NCBI GenBank assembly: GCA_049611805.1
Contig: JBMZAX010000019.1
Coordinates: 1-21,921, forward strand
DNA length: 21,921 bases
Reading direction: 5' to 3'
Source: UBA7378 sp049611805
Lineage (GTDB): Bacteria > Pseudomonadota > Alphaproteobacteria > RS24
Made by a program: the position numbers and the translations under genes
The notes under the pieces: generated by a model
Told to the model about the DNA's origin: nothing
Database searches by the model: none
What the model saw: the letters and a program-made list of their open reading frames with translations, nothing else
In this document: positions 15,352 to 21,888 of the stretch, piece by piece
Numbering within the stretch: position 1 is the first letter of the stretch
Layout of the letters: each line of letters opens with the position of its first letter

Positions 15352-16160
15352 GCCGCACCTTCTTGCGTGGCGCGGTCGCCTCCAAAATGCCAGACAACGC
15401 CGCCAAAGCTGACGCCGCCATTTTCGATTGGCAGACCCAGCCTTTCGGCGCGCGCGTGAATGTCGCTCACGCTGTCGCGTCCGGCATGAAAATATATATC
15501 GGTGATGGCGGCGCGGGGCGTATCGCCCTGATGAAAGGCAATTTCGGCACCGTCAAACAACAGCCGGTCAGCTTGGCTGGGGCGTTGAAGAAAATGCATC
15601 CACCGATTTTGCAGGTCAGAGTGATTTTGCATATCAGACGGTGCGCCAGCCGACACGCGCAAACCCGCCAGCGCGCCGACGGATGTGTTCGCATCCGGCG
15701 GCGGTGCATTTTCCGGCGGCCATTCGGCCCATTGCCAATAAGCATGCGGCGATTGCCAATCATCGCGCCCCATACTGTCCACCGACACAATGGCCCCGCC
15801 AAAATCCTTGGGATGAAAATGCGTGGCGCGCACGCCGCCCGCATCAATCTCAAAAATGCCGCGCCCGCCATTATCCTTAATAAGCGTGATGAGCGGGCCT
15901 GCATCGGCGCATTGAAAAATCGCCATGTAAAAACTGTCACCGCAGCGCTCAAGATGACGCCCGGCAGCCGTGTCACCGGCATTCGCAAGCGGGCTGACAA
16001 TCTCGACAAAATCGCCGCCGGTCATAATCAGGCCGTTTTCCAGACCGAAATGGGCAACTTCAGGATCGCGATACATGACCGGACTGGCCAGCAGATCGGC
16101 AAGTGTTTCAAGGCTCGCCCGCAAATCTTCGGCCACGAGACAGATTTGTCTTAAACGCAT
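15348..16160 (-). CDS. VOC-superfamily (glyoxalase-like) protein
   Basis: A 270-residue protein of the vicinal oxygen chelate fold with paired beta-alpha-beta-beta-beta modules. MRLRQICLVAEDL starts the first module, HFGLENGLIMTGGDFVEIVSP supplies the typical glutamate strand, and a second half with AAITDIYFHAG and GVVWHFGG follows. This suggests a metal-dependent lyase, isomerase or dioxygenase, but the metal set (His/Glu) is only partly recognisable. I chose the ATG at 16160 because GGGGAG sits just before it and the fold begins at once; the longer frame to 16367 runs through the divergent promoter region. It is coupled by a 4-base overlap to the symporter gene. Its function is unknown. Confidence 0.75.
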   Translation of the reverse strand: MRLRQICLVAEDLRASLETLADLLASPVMYRDPEVAHFGLENGLIMTGGDFVEIVSPLANAGDTAAGRHLERCGDSFYMAIFQCADAGPLITLIKDNGGRGIFEIDAGGVRATHFHPKDFGGAIVSVDSMGRDDWQSPHAYWQWAEWPPENAPPPDANTSVGALAGLRVSAGAPSDMQNHSDLQNRWMHFLQRPSQADRLLFDGAEIAFHQGDTPRAAITDIYFHAGRDSVSDIHARAERLGLPIENGGVSFGGVVWHFGGDRATQEGAA

Positions 16161-16365
16161 AATGCTCCCCCCGCCCAACCATACGATAAAGCCGGACTTC
16201 CGGTTGTTGTTTTTCTTCACATCGCGCCCGCACACGCCAAGGCACAATAAGGCCCGCCAAGACCGGAGGCGCCAGCCTATACGATATAGGGGCAGACAAA
16301 AACCCATCTGTTTGCCATTATGAAAGACGAATTGGTAACGAGTGAGGAAAGAGGGAGAAATTTTC
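16161..16365. promoter_or_regulatory. Divergent VOC/GST control region with an operator-like palindrome
   Basis: These 205 bases hold the promoters of both divergent units. CCTATA-CGA-TATAGG (16276-16290) is a perfect interrupted palindrome. Its core ATACGATA (16279-16286) recurs at 16181-16188, close to the VOC start. A regulator binding both sites, or paired -10-like boxes, would explain this. A short CCGGACTTCCGG hairpin lies between. No regulator gene is in the window. Confidence 0.4.
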
Positions 16366-17172
16366 ATGGCTCAGCAAGGCAAATATATTTTCACCTATTG
16401 GAATATTCCCGGACGGGGCGAAAGCATTCGCGCGCTGATGGCGGTTGGCGGGCTGGATTTTGAAGAAAATTTCATCCCCCTGCCTCTGCCGCTGCCAAAC
16501 CCCGAAGACAGCGAGCTTGTGCCCTTTGACGACGGCAGCTGGGCAAAAATGAAAAACACGACACCATGGGGAAGTCTGCCGACCCTGACACTTCCCGACG
16601 GGCGCACATTCGGCCAACAGCGCGCCATTTTGCGCTATCTGGGCAAAACCATCCAACATAATGGCAAGCCGCTTTATCCGGAAAACCCGGAAGACGCCTT
16701 GCTGGTCGACGGCTTTCTGGATGTGCTTGAAGACATTTGGCCCGTTTTGGCCGACACACAAGACCCGATCGAAAAAGCCCCGCTTTTGTCAACCATGCTG
16801 GGCATGGGCGTGCAGGAAGCCTTTCTCGCCGAACAAATGGACAAAACAAGCGGGCCGCTTGCCATGAAGTTTGATCACATTGAAAGAGCCGCCAGTGATG
16901 CGGGCCCCTTTGTGCTGGGCGCGCAGTTGAGCGTGGCCGATGTTTTTCTGTTTGCCGCCATTTCCTGGTGGGGTGCCGGCATGTTTGGGTCAATGGATCC
17001 GATCATCGCCGACCGACCCAAAATCAAACGGTCGATCGAAGCCGTCGGCGCGCTGGAAAATGTCCGGCAATATTATGCGGGCCTGAAAGAGGAGCGGCAA
17101 AAACTGCCGACCGTCGGCGACAAGCATTATGCCGATTATTACGGTAATTTTCATGCGCTGTGCGGCGTTTGA
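16366..17172 (+). CDS. Glutathione S-transferase family protein
   Basis: A 268-residue cytosolic enzyme with the thioredoxin-like N-domain and helical C-domain of glutathione transferases. YIFTYWNIPGRGESIRALM matches the Sigma/Pi-like start, in which the first tyrosine activates glutathione. SLPTLTLPDG gives the cis-proline, and FGQQRAILRYLG replaces the usual QSxAIxRYL. The helical domain has FVLGAQLSVADVFLF, the N-capping aspartate region. It is longer than the common 200-220 residues because of an insert after the first module. The ATG at 16366 follows GAGGGAG by seven bases; the GTG at 16342 would put the ribosome site inside the gene. It may conjugate or reduce a toxic intermediate, with no substrate evident. 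Confidence 0.85.
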   Translation: MAQQGKYIFTYWNIPGRGESIRALMAVGGLDFEENFIPLPLPLPNPEDSELVPFDDGSWAKMKNTTPWGSLPTLTLPDGRTFGQQRAILRYLGKTIQHNGKPLYPENPEDALLVDGFLDVLEDIWPVLADTQDPIEKAPLLSTMLGMGVQEAFLAEQMDKTSGPLAMKFDHIERAASDAGPFVLGAQLSVADVFLFAAISWWGAGMFGSMDPIIADRPKIKRSIEAVGALENVRQYYAGLKEERQKLPTVGDKHYADYYGNFHALCGV

Positions 17173-17213
17173 CGGCCGAGGGTAAATCTGTTTTGTGACG
17201 GGAGGTTTTTGTA

Positions 17214-17675
17214 ATGCGTAAGTTTTTAACGATTTTGGTTTTTGTCTTCGGGTTCTCCGGGCTTGCTTTGGCCGGCGGGCATTTGGAAAATGAGAAGACG
17301 CCCGAAAAATTCCTGCAATATTATTTTGATGCGTTTAATGCGCAAGACGCGGAAAAACTGGAGACGGTTTTCGCCAAACCCTTTCAAAGGATACGCAATG
17401 GCGAGACCGTCAGCTATAATTCGTGGCGGGAATATATAGATTTTGAATTGATCAAAAAGACCGGCTGGAAACGCTCTGTTATCGATGAGACAGAGATTGT
17501 TTATGACAGCGACAAAACCGCTGTCGTCCGGATGATATTCTCGCGTCTGGACGCCTCTGACAAAATCGTTGCCAAAGCCGAAGCTGCCGTAATTGTCGTG
17601 AAACCGGCCAGCCAGTGGAAACTCGCCACGATCTTGCTGCCGGCATCCATCCCTGTCGGCGACAAAGACGAGTAA
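17214..17675 (+). CDS. Small secreted NTF2/SnoaL-like protein
   Basis: A 153-residue protein with a clear signal peptide (FLTILVFVFGFSGLALA, cleavage near residue 20). The mature part reads like the cone-shaped NTF2 fold: FLQYYFDAFNAQDAEKLETVF, then WREYIDFELIKK, a central beta strand block (TAVVRMIFSRLD) and a final WKLATILLPAS strand. Such domains bind small hydrophobic ligands or act as simple periplasmic enzymes; no catalytic Asp/His pair could be assigned. GGGAGG lies eight to nine bases before the ATG. It follows the GST by 41 bases and may share its promoter. Function unknown. Confidence 0.7.
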   Translation: MRKFLTILVFVFGFSGLALAGGHLENEKTPEKFLQYYFDAFNAQDAEKLETVFAKPFQRIRNGETVSYNSWREYIDFELIKKTGWKRSVIDETEIVYDSDKTAVVRMIFSRLDASDKIVAKAEAAVIVVKPASQWKLATILLPASIPVGDKDE

Positions 17676-17684
17676 CCGAAGACA

Positions 17685-18077
17685 CTATGTTTTCTGCTTG
17701 CCGGCAAAGCCTGCAAGCACCAGACACCCGGCCAAAATACCGAGGTTTTTGACAAAATTCTGCGTTTCATGCGCCGCTTCCGTGCCGGAAAAATTCCAAA
17801 AATCATGCAGATTGAAATTCACCAGAAGAATATACAACACACAAGCATAGGCGGCCGGGCTTACATAGCGATTGGCCAGCAACATGCCCCCCAAAAGGAG
17901 ATTTGCGATTCCGGCCAATAATAAAAGCGGCTCGGTAAACGGCACATTATGGTGCAGCATCAAATCTATGTGTCGTTGCCAATCTGCAAATTTGGCAATG
18001 CCGGGCAAAACAAAGTAAAGCCCCAATAATATGCGCCCGACTGTCAGGGCCGTCTCATCAAATTTCGCGGATTGCAA
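17685..18077 (-). CDS. DoxX-like inner-membrane protein
   Basis: A 130-residue protein with four predicted membrane helices. VGRILLGLYFVLPGIAKFADW is the typical first DoxX helix, followed by LLLLAGIANLLLGGMLL, YACVLYILLVNF and LGILAGCLVLAGFAG. DoxX proteins are linked to quinone or thiol redox functions, but the role is unclear for most members. The start is a TTG at 18077, with GAGGAG seven bases upstream. An ATG inside that spacer is out of frame and encodes only eight codons. The C-terminus is convergent with the NTF2-like gene, nine bases away. Confidence 0.8.
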   Translation of the reverse strand: MQSAKFDETALTVGRILLGLYFVLPGIAKFADWQRHIDLMLHHNVPFTEPLLLLAGIANLLLGGMLLANRYVSPAAYACVLYILLVNFNLHDFWNFSGTEAAHETQNFVKNLGILAGCLVLAGFAGKQKT

Positions 18078-18184
18078 TTTCCATCTCCTCTGTATCGGAC
18101 ATCGCAGGCGAAAGCCCGGTGCCGGTCTATATGCGGGTCACTTTTTGGACTTACAAACAACGAAATCAACTTGATATGGCGCGC

Positions 18185-18634
18185 TCAGGATTGGGGGGTA
18201 AAATCAAAAACATGACCAAGGCGTTCCAGTCTTGGTATCTGCTGCGCCGGGCATTTATTGACAATAAGGCTGACCCCGTTGGCAAGCGCTTTTTCCTCTG
18301 CATCGGCATGCGTGACGCCCAATTGCGTCCATAAAACGGGCACTTTGAGCGATATGACCTGATCAATAATTTCAGGCAGAAACGCGCTGTCACGAAACAC
18401 ATCCACCATATCCACCGGTTGATTCAGAGACGCCAGATCGGGCATGACACAACAACCCGCAATCTCTTCTCCGGCCAAATTGGGGTTGACCGGAACCGCA
18501 TCCACGCCGCGCTCACGCCAGAAGTTGAAAACCCGATTGCTGGGGCGATCACCGCGATTGCTAACCCCCAAAACGGCGACCCGCCGAAGTTTTTTGATCA
18601 AAGCAATGAGCGCCGCATCGCTTTCTATTCGCAT
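18185..18634 (-). CDS. CoA-binding domain protein (YccU-like)
   Basis: A 149-residue single Rossmann-type CoA_binding domain. VAVLGVSNRGDRPSNRV is the nucleotide loop, then VPVNPNLAGEEIAG, VDMVDVFRD and the family end segment VLWTQLGVTHADAEEKA with GVSLIVNKCPAQQIPRL. Such proteins resemble the nucleotide-binding part of succinyl-CoA synthetase alpha, but their role is unknown. The ATG at 18634 overlaps the stop of the crotonase-like gene (TAATG), a common coupling. An ATG at 18649 would add five residues, and neither has a good ribosome site. Pairing with a CoA-ester enzyme suggests CoA-thioester metabolism. Confidence 0.85.
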   Translation of the reverse strand: MRIESDAALIALIKKLRRVAVLGVSNRGDRPSNRVFNFWRERGVDAVPVNPNLAGEEIAGCCVMPDLASLNQPVDMVDVFRDSAFLPEIIDQVISLKVPVLWTQLGVTHADAEEKALANGVSLIVNKCPAQQIPRLERLGHVFDFTPQS

Positions 18635-19434
18635 TACAATCCGGTCCATTTTGGCGAATTTTTGTCCAGAAAAGCTCGCCGCCCCTCTTCGGCATCCTGC
18701 GTTTGCGTCACCGCATCACGCATCGCCTTATTGGCCAGAGAAAATGCATCCGAAAGAGGCATTTCAATTTGTTTGTAAAAAATATGCTTTCCGTCCCGAA
18801 TACTCTGAGCCGAGCGCGATGCAATTTTTTGAGCCAATGCTTCGGTCTCTTTGTGCAATTCATTGCCGCTGACATGGCGATTGATCAATCCGAACTGGAC
18901 GGCGTCATCGGCACTGAAAACGTCTCCCGTCAAAGCCATTTCCATCGCATGCTTGCGTGACAGATTTCGGCCGATACCGACAAGCGGGGTTGTGCAAAAC
19001 ACACCGACATTGACCCCGGGCGTGCAAAAGCCCGCATCGCTTGCCGCAATCGCCAAATCACATGCCGATACAAGCTGACATCCCGCAGCCGTTGCCGTGC
19101 CTTGAACGCAGGCAATCACCGGCTTTGGTGCGTCGGCGATACCCATCATCATGGCGGCACAATTTTCCAGAATGGTTTCAATACGCTTGGCAAATGCGGC
19201 GGCATCTTCTTCCTCGCGCCGGTTCATCTCGGACAAATCATGGCCTGCACTGAAAACCGGGCCCGTGGACGCCAGAACAATTGCCCTGACCGTTTCATCT
19301 GCATAGGCTTTGTCCAGCAATGCCGAAAGGGTGGCAATCATCTCGGATGATAAAGCATTTCGTTTTTCAGGCTGGTTGAGCGTCAACCACATTACGCCCG
19401 CGTCTTGCCGCACCAAAACAAGCTCAGATTTCAT
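18634..19434 (-). CDS. ECHDC3-like enoyl-CoA hydratase/isomerase-fold protein
   Basis: A 266-residue crotonase-superfamily protein. The oxyanion-hole segments FSAGHDL (A63, G64) and GTATAAGCQL (A117, G118) are intact, so it should bind an acyl-CoA. At the places of the two catalytic glutamates of true hydratases it has Q120 (AGCQL) and G140 (CTPGVNVG). This pattern, with FSAGHDLSEM and GVFCTTP, fits the ECHDC3 branch, whose reaction is not settled. General annotation as enoyl-CoA hydratase would be misleading. I chose the ATG at 19434, with GGGAGACAGGGA just upstream; a TTG at 19476 would add 14 unlikely residues. It leads a two-gene unit with the CoA-binding protein. Confidence 0.85.
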   Translation of the reverse strand: MKSELVLVRQDAGVMWLTLNQPEKRNALSSEMIATLSALLDKAYADETVRAIVLASTGPVFSAGHDLSEMNRREEEDAAAFAKRIETILENCAAMMMGIADAPKPVIACVQGTATAAGCQLVSACDLAIAASDAGFCTPGVNVGVFCTTPLVGIGRNLSRKHAMEMALTGDVFSADDAVQFGLINRHVSGNELHKETEALAQKIASRSAQSIRDGKHIFYKQIEMPLSDAFSLANKAMRDAVTQTQDAEEGRRAFLDKNSPKWTGL

Positions 19435-19480
19435 TTCCCTGTCTCCCGTTTCGAACCAGCCTAGACTGAACCTCAATTCG

Positions 19481-19530
19481 GAGGCAATACACCTTCGCGA
19501 TAAATCAGGACGTTTTATGAAGGGCTATAG
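19481..19530 (+). repeat. Repeat copy A: broken 5' end of a DUF5681 gene
   Basis: It matches 20200-20250 with about 46 of 51 positions equal when one base is gapped. Copy B reads CACGATGCGCGATAAATC across its start codon, while copy A reads CACCTTCGCGATAAATC, so the ATG is lost. The frame that follows still reads RDKSGRFMKG, then diverges to YRKLT where copy B continues HSGNAGG. The stop codon of the HXXEE gene (19525-19527, minus strand) lies in this copy. Weaker similarity continues leftward to about 19465. Confidence 0.85.
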
Positions 19531-20154
19531 GAAGTTGACGAGCAGAATGGCGACAAAATGCGCGATAAACCCATAAATCGTTATTGCTCCGGCAATGCGA
19601 AGACTTTGAGCCCGCTCAAGCACCAGAGCCACGCCTTTCAAATGCAACGGTATGTAAAGTAATAATGAAGTAACCATTCCTGGGCTATAATTGCTCTGCA
19701 ACGTAGCCACTCCAAGATGAAAAGCAGCATTGGCCACCAAGGTCGCACTCACGAACAGAAATACTATGGCAAAAACTTTGCTAGCTGGTCGAAAAGCAAA
19801 AATAATGAGCGTGGATGCGATACCGACTGAGTTCACCCATACAACCGAACTGGCTGAGACATAAAGACCAGCCTCGAAAGCCCAGTTTAAAAAATGGTAT
19901 GACGGCCCGAGTAAGGCGGGAGCCAAAACATATTCCTCTGCCTGATGCAAAGTAAGCGCAAAGAGCGGCAGTACTGACAAAAGATAGGGGCTAGAGCGTG
20001 CTTTCAGAAAGCCTGCTAACAGAGCAGACCCTACAGCAAGGGCCAGAAATAACCACTCCATTAAGGATACAGTCTCGCTGCCAATATCTGGATTGGCGTC
20101 TGCCCAAGCAGGCGTAGCAAAAAGAAGCGCAATGACGGTGAGTATGCGGGTCAT
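19525..20154 (-). CDS. HXXEE-domain membrane protein
   Basis: A 209-residue membrane protein with a signal-peptide-like start (IALLFATPAWA) and about six further hydrophobic segments. The family signature H-x-x-E-E is at 70-74 (HQAEE), with the companion motifs NAAFHLG (142-148) and YSPG (156-159). HXXEE proteins are uncharacterised; the conserved His/Glu residues suggest metal binding or a membrane enzyme. AAGGAG is about six bases before the ATG, a strong ribosome site. The gene fills the space between direct-repeat copies A and B almost exactly. Its start is 58 bases from the DUF5681 start, facing away, so the copy B repeat lies in the shared divergent promoter. It is more AT-rich than the core and probably acquired. 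Confidence 0.82.
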   Translation of the reverse strand: MTRILTVIALLFATPAWADANPDIGSETVSLMEWLFLALAVGSALLAGFLKARSSPYLLSVLPLFALTLHQAEEYVLAPALLGPSYHFLNWAFEAGLYVSASSVVWVNSVGIASTLIIFAFRPASKVFAIVFLFVSATLVANAAFHLGVATLQSNYSPGMVTSLLLYIPLHLKGVALVLERAQSLRIAGAITIYGFIAHFVAILLVNFL

Positions 20155-20199
20155 TTATATCTCCTTGATACAAATCAGCGTAAACTGAATCTTAAATCA

Positions 20200-20250
20200 G
20201 AGGCAATACACGATGCGCGATAAATCAGGACGTTTTATGAAGGGCCATAG
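20200..20250 (+). repeat. Repeat copy B: start region of the intact DUF5681 gene
   Basis: Direct repeat partner of 19481-19530, about 720 bases away in the same orientation. It covers the ribosome site GAGG, the ATG and the first 12 codons of the DUF5681 gene. The pair encloses the HXXEE gene. Confidence 0.85.
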
Positions 20251-20503
20251 CGGTAACGCTGGCGGCAGGCCCAAAGACGAGCACAACATTGCTGCTCTTG
20301 CACGAAGTTACTCGACGGAAGCTATTGAGACGCTAGTCGAGCTGATGCGCAACGCAAGGGACGACAGAGTGCGCGGCACTGCTGCTCAGGCTCTGCTCGA
20401 TAGAGGCTTCGGTAAGCCGAAGGTCGAGATACAGAATACGAATGCAGATTTCAGGGATGCGTTAGAGCAAGTGCTGAGCAGACTTTCTCAGAATTTAAGA
20501 TAA
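20213..20503 (+). CDS. DUF5681-type small protein
   Basis: A 96-residue protein. The N-terminal motif SGRFMKGHSGNAGGRPKDE matches the DUF5681 signature (GRFxxGxSGNxxGRPxG), a basic glycine-rich segment likely to contact nucleic acid. The rest is predicted helical: TEAIETLVELMRNARDD, then VRGTAAQALLDRGFGKPK. DUF5681 proteins are common in alphaproteobacterial accessory and phage-related DNA; their function is not known, though some resemble small-terminase-like DNA-binding proteins. GAGG lies nine bases before the ATG. The same gene is present in pieces on both sides (19481-19530 and 21889-21921). The intact copy could be the active element or simply the last unbroken one. Confidence 0.75.
   Translation: MRDKSGRFMKGHSGNAGGRPKDEHNIAALARSYSTEAIETLVELMRNARDDRVRGTAAQALLDRGFGKPKVEIQNTNADFRDALEQVLSRLSQNLR
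20377..20409 (+). repeat. Source segment of repeat C inside the DUF5681 gene
   Basis: These 33 bases, encoding TAAQALLDRGF, recur at 21889-21921 with a single G-to-A difference, in the same orientation and 1512 bases away. The match may continue past the window edge. Confidence 0.85.
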
Positions 20504-20653
20504 AACTTAATTGCTCCAACGATTTTGCCAAACGAACTTTTTTAGTTTTTTGAGAATTTGACAGAAATCATCTCAATCAATAGCTTTCTTTTCTAGACCT
20601 TTATTGATTAATAACGCGATGCCCCCCGGTGTTGTCTCGAAAAGCGGCCGATT
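20504..20653. other. AT-rich spacer with an inverted repeat
   Basis: AATCAATA (20575-20582) and TATTGATT (20602-20609) form a perfect 8-base inverted repeat with a 19-base loop. It is AT-only except for one pair and has no U-tract directly after it, so it is a weak terminator candidate and may instead belong to the lipoprotein promoter region. T-rich runs around 20538-20551 follow the DUF5681 stop. Confidence 0.35.
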
Positions 20654-21154
20654 ATGAAAAAAAATTATAGAAAAGCTTTGGCTTCTTTAATTTTTATCGG
20701 ACTAATAGGGGGGTGCTCTTCAGAAAATGAAGATTCGTCCAAAAATGAGAAGGCTACAAAGCCTGCAACCTCAATGATGAGGCCTGGCATTGAATACACC
20801 CATTATCCTGATGGGTCTTGCAAAGCTAGCAGCACTAGAGAATGCGTCGATAAAAAATTTATTAATCGCATTTGCGCGGATGGCGGTGATATTACCGTAG
20901 CCGTATCCGTTGCGACCACATACTCCGCAGGCGAAGCTTTTAAGACGCTCGCCAACGCCAATGGTGTTGCAACAGACGTTCGACTGGTTGGAGATACCTG
21001 TTACGTTAAGATGGTAACGGGTGGCGTCTACAAAGGCACCTCGAGAAGGCTTACTAGGGATTGTAAAGTGTACACCTTTGTTAAAAGCCCAAGTAGCGGC
21101 AGGGTGATTGTAAACGGAACTGACTTAAGCGGCTGTTTCACACAAGGCTTTTGA
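20654..21154 (+). CDS. Small cysteine-rich lipoprotein, function unknown
   Basis: A 166-residue predicted lipoprotein. A lysine-rich start and hydrophobic run (LASLIFIGLIGG) lead to the lipobox IGGC with C21 as the lipidated cysteine, then a Ser/Glu/Asp/Lys-rich linker. The folded part (about 45-166) holds six more cysteines (SCK, ECV, ICA, TCY, DCK, GCF), enough for three disulphides, as expected for a periplasm-facing domain. I do not recognise the domain. The ribosome site is poor (AAAGCGG), so the exact start is less certain, but no other start keeps the lysine-rich end. It stands alone, convergent with a second lipoprotein. Confidence 0.75.
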   Translation: MKKNYRKALASLIFIGLIGGCSSENEDSSKNEKATKPATSMMRPGIEYTHYPDGSCKASSTRECVDKKFINRICADGGDITVAVSVATTYSAGEAFKTLANANGVATDVRLVGDTCYVKMVTGGVYKGTSRRLTRDCKVYTFVKSPSSGRVIVNGTDLSGCFTQGF

Positions 21155-21159
21155 AATTG

Positions 21160-21186
21160 AAAAACAGGAAATGGGACTCGTTCCTG
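21160..21186 (-). terminator. Probable intrinsic terminator of the minus-strand lipoprotein gene
   Basis: Read on the minus strand, CAGGAA and TTCCTG form a 6-base stem with a 10-base loop, followed at once by TTTTTCAATTT. It lies 26 bases beyond the stop of the gene at 21212. The stem is short and moderately GC-rich, so it is weak. Confidence 0.45.
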
Positions 21187-21211
21187 CTCGTTGATTCATG
21201 AGGCTAAATAC

Positions 21212-21709
21212 TCAATAATCAAAATGAGCCCTACAGTAACTTTGCATGAATTCTGATATGCTTGCATTCGTTCCATTTCTCTCAAGAATATCACCAGCCT
21301 TGGAACTCCCGCTAACAAAAGCCACGTAAGGCATTGCGTGTTTTTTTAGGCAGGCCCCTCGCTCTTCTGTAAGCTCGGAAGCGCCGCAAGCCTTATCAGC
21401 TCTATCCTGCCCCGCTTTCATAACCAAGTCTAAATCTACTGCCGACATTAACTCTTCAACTTGCGCAATTAGGATACTATTTCCCGATTGAAGAGCGGCC
21501 CTTGCAGTGGCAAAACAAGCTCCCATTTCATAGAGCTTTTGATTATCTGTCTCACTGGCATTCATCATTTCCAAAGCAGATTCTGTTTGAGGCGTCTGCG
21601 CCTTTTTTTCCGACTCTGACCCACAACCGCTGACAAACAACGTAACAAGAGCCAACGTTGCATACTTGACCCATGGCTTGCGCGCGATAGGCATACCGGA
21701 CTGGTTCAT
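21212..21709 (-). CDS. Small lipoprotein, function unknown
   Basis: A 165-residue predicted lipoprotein. The signal region YATLALVTLFVSGC gives the lipobox VSGC with C29 lipidated, then a Ser/Glu/Lys/Gln-rich linker. The mature domain (about 50-165) is mostly helical and has four cysteines (ACF, ACG, ACL, YCR), enough for two disulphides. The spacing is reminiscent of small helical periplasmic proteins, but I cannot assign a family. The ATG at 21709 has AGGAG seven bases upstream; the methionine at residue 6 is an alternative. It is convergent with the other lipoprotein, and its 5' flank runs into the third DUF5681 fragment. Confidence 0.75.
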   Translation of the reverse strand: MNQSGMPIARKPWVKYATLALVTLFVSGCGSESEKKAQTPQTESALEMMNASETDNQKLYEMGACFATARAALQSGNSILIAQVEELMSAVDLDLVMKAGQDRADKACGASELTEERGACLKKHAMPYVAFVSGSSKAGDILERNGTNASISEFMQSYCRAHFDY

Positions 21710-21888
21710 TGAATGCTCCTACAAACACAAAATCGTAAGAAACGAGCCTAACTTGCGTGCAAAATGAAGTCTAGAACCTTTGGGATATTATATAACTTTA
21801 ATTCGGGCTTGGCGGGGGTCACTCAGGTCCGGACACGACTCAAATTAAACCTGTCAAATGTTAGCGGCCCCTGCTTTAAAGCATGGCA
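21710..21888. other. Spacer with palindromes before DUF5681 fragment C
   Basis: This holds the probable promoter of the minus-strand lipoprotein gene near its left end. Further right are GTCCGGAC (21827-21834) and the perfect 12-base palindrome TGCTTTAAAGCA (21872-21883). The second ends five bases before the start of the DUF5681-derived repeat, so it marks the junction. A GC-rich stretch (about 21808-21835) breaks the otherwise AT-rich DNA. Confidence 0.4.

Noticed and set aside
17695..17719. TGCTTGC/GCAAGCA stem as a bidirectional terminator between the NTF2-like and DoxX genes
   Set aside because: It lies inside the DoxX coding end and no U-tract follows on either strand.
18050..18077. 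ATG inside the DoxX ribosome-site spacer as the true start
   Set aside because: It is out of frame with DoxX and gives only eight codons; the TTG has correct spacing from GAGGAG.
19310..19576. 88-codon plus-strand frame that ends with RDKSGRFMKG
   Set aside because: Its first part is antisense to the crotonase-like gene; only the end is DUF5681-derived, and it is treated as repeat copy A.
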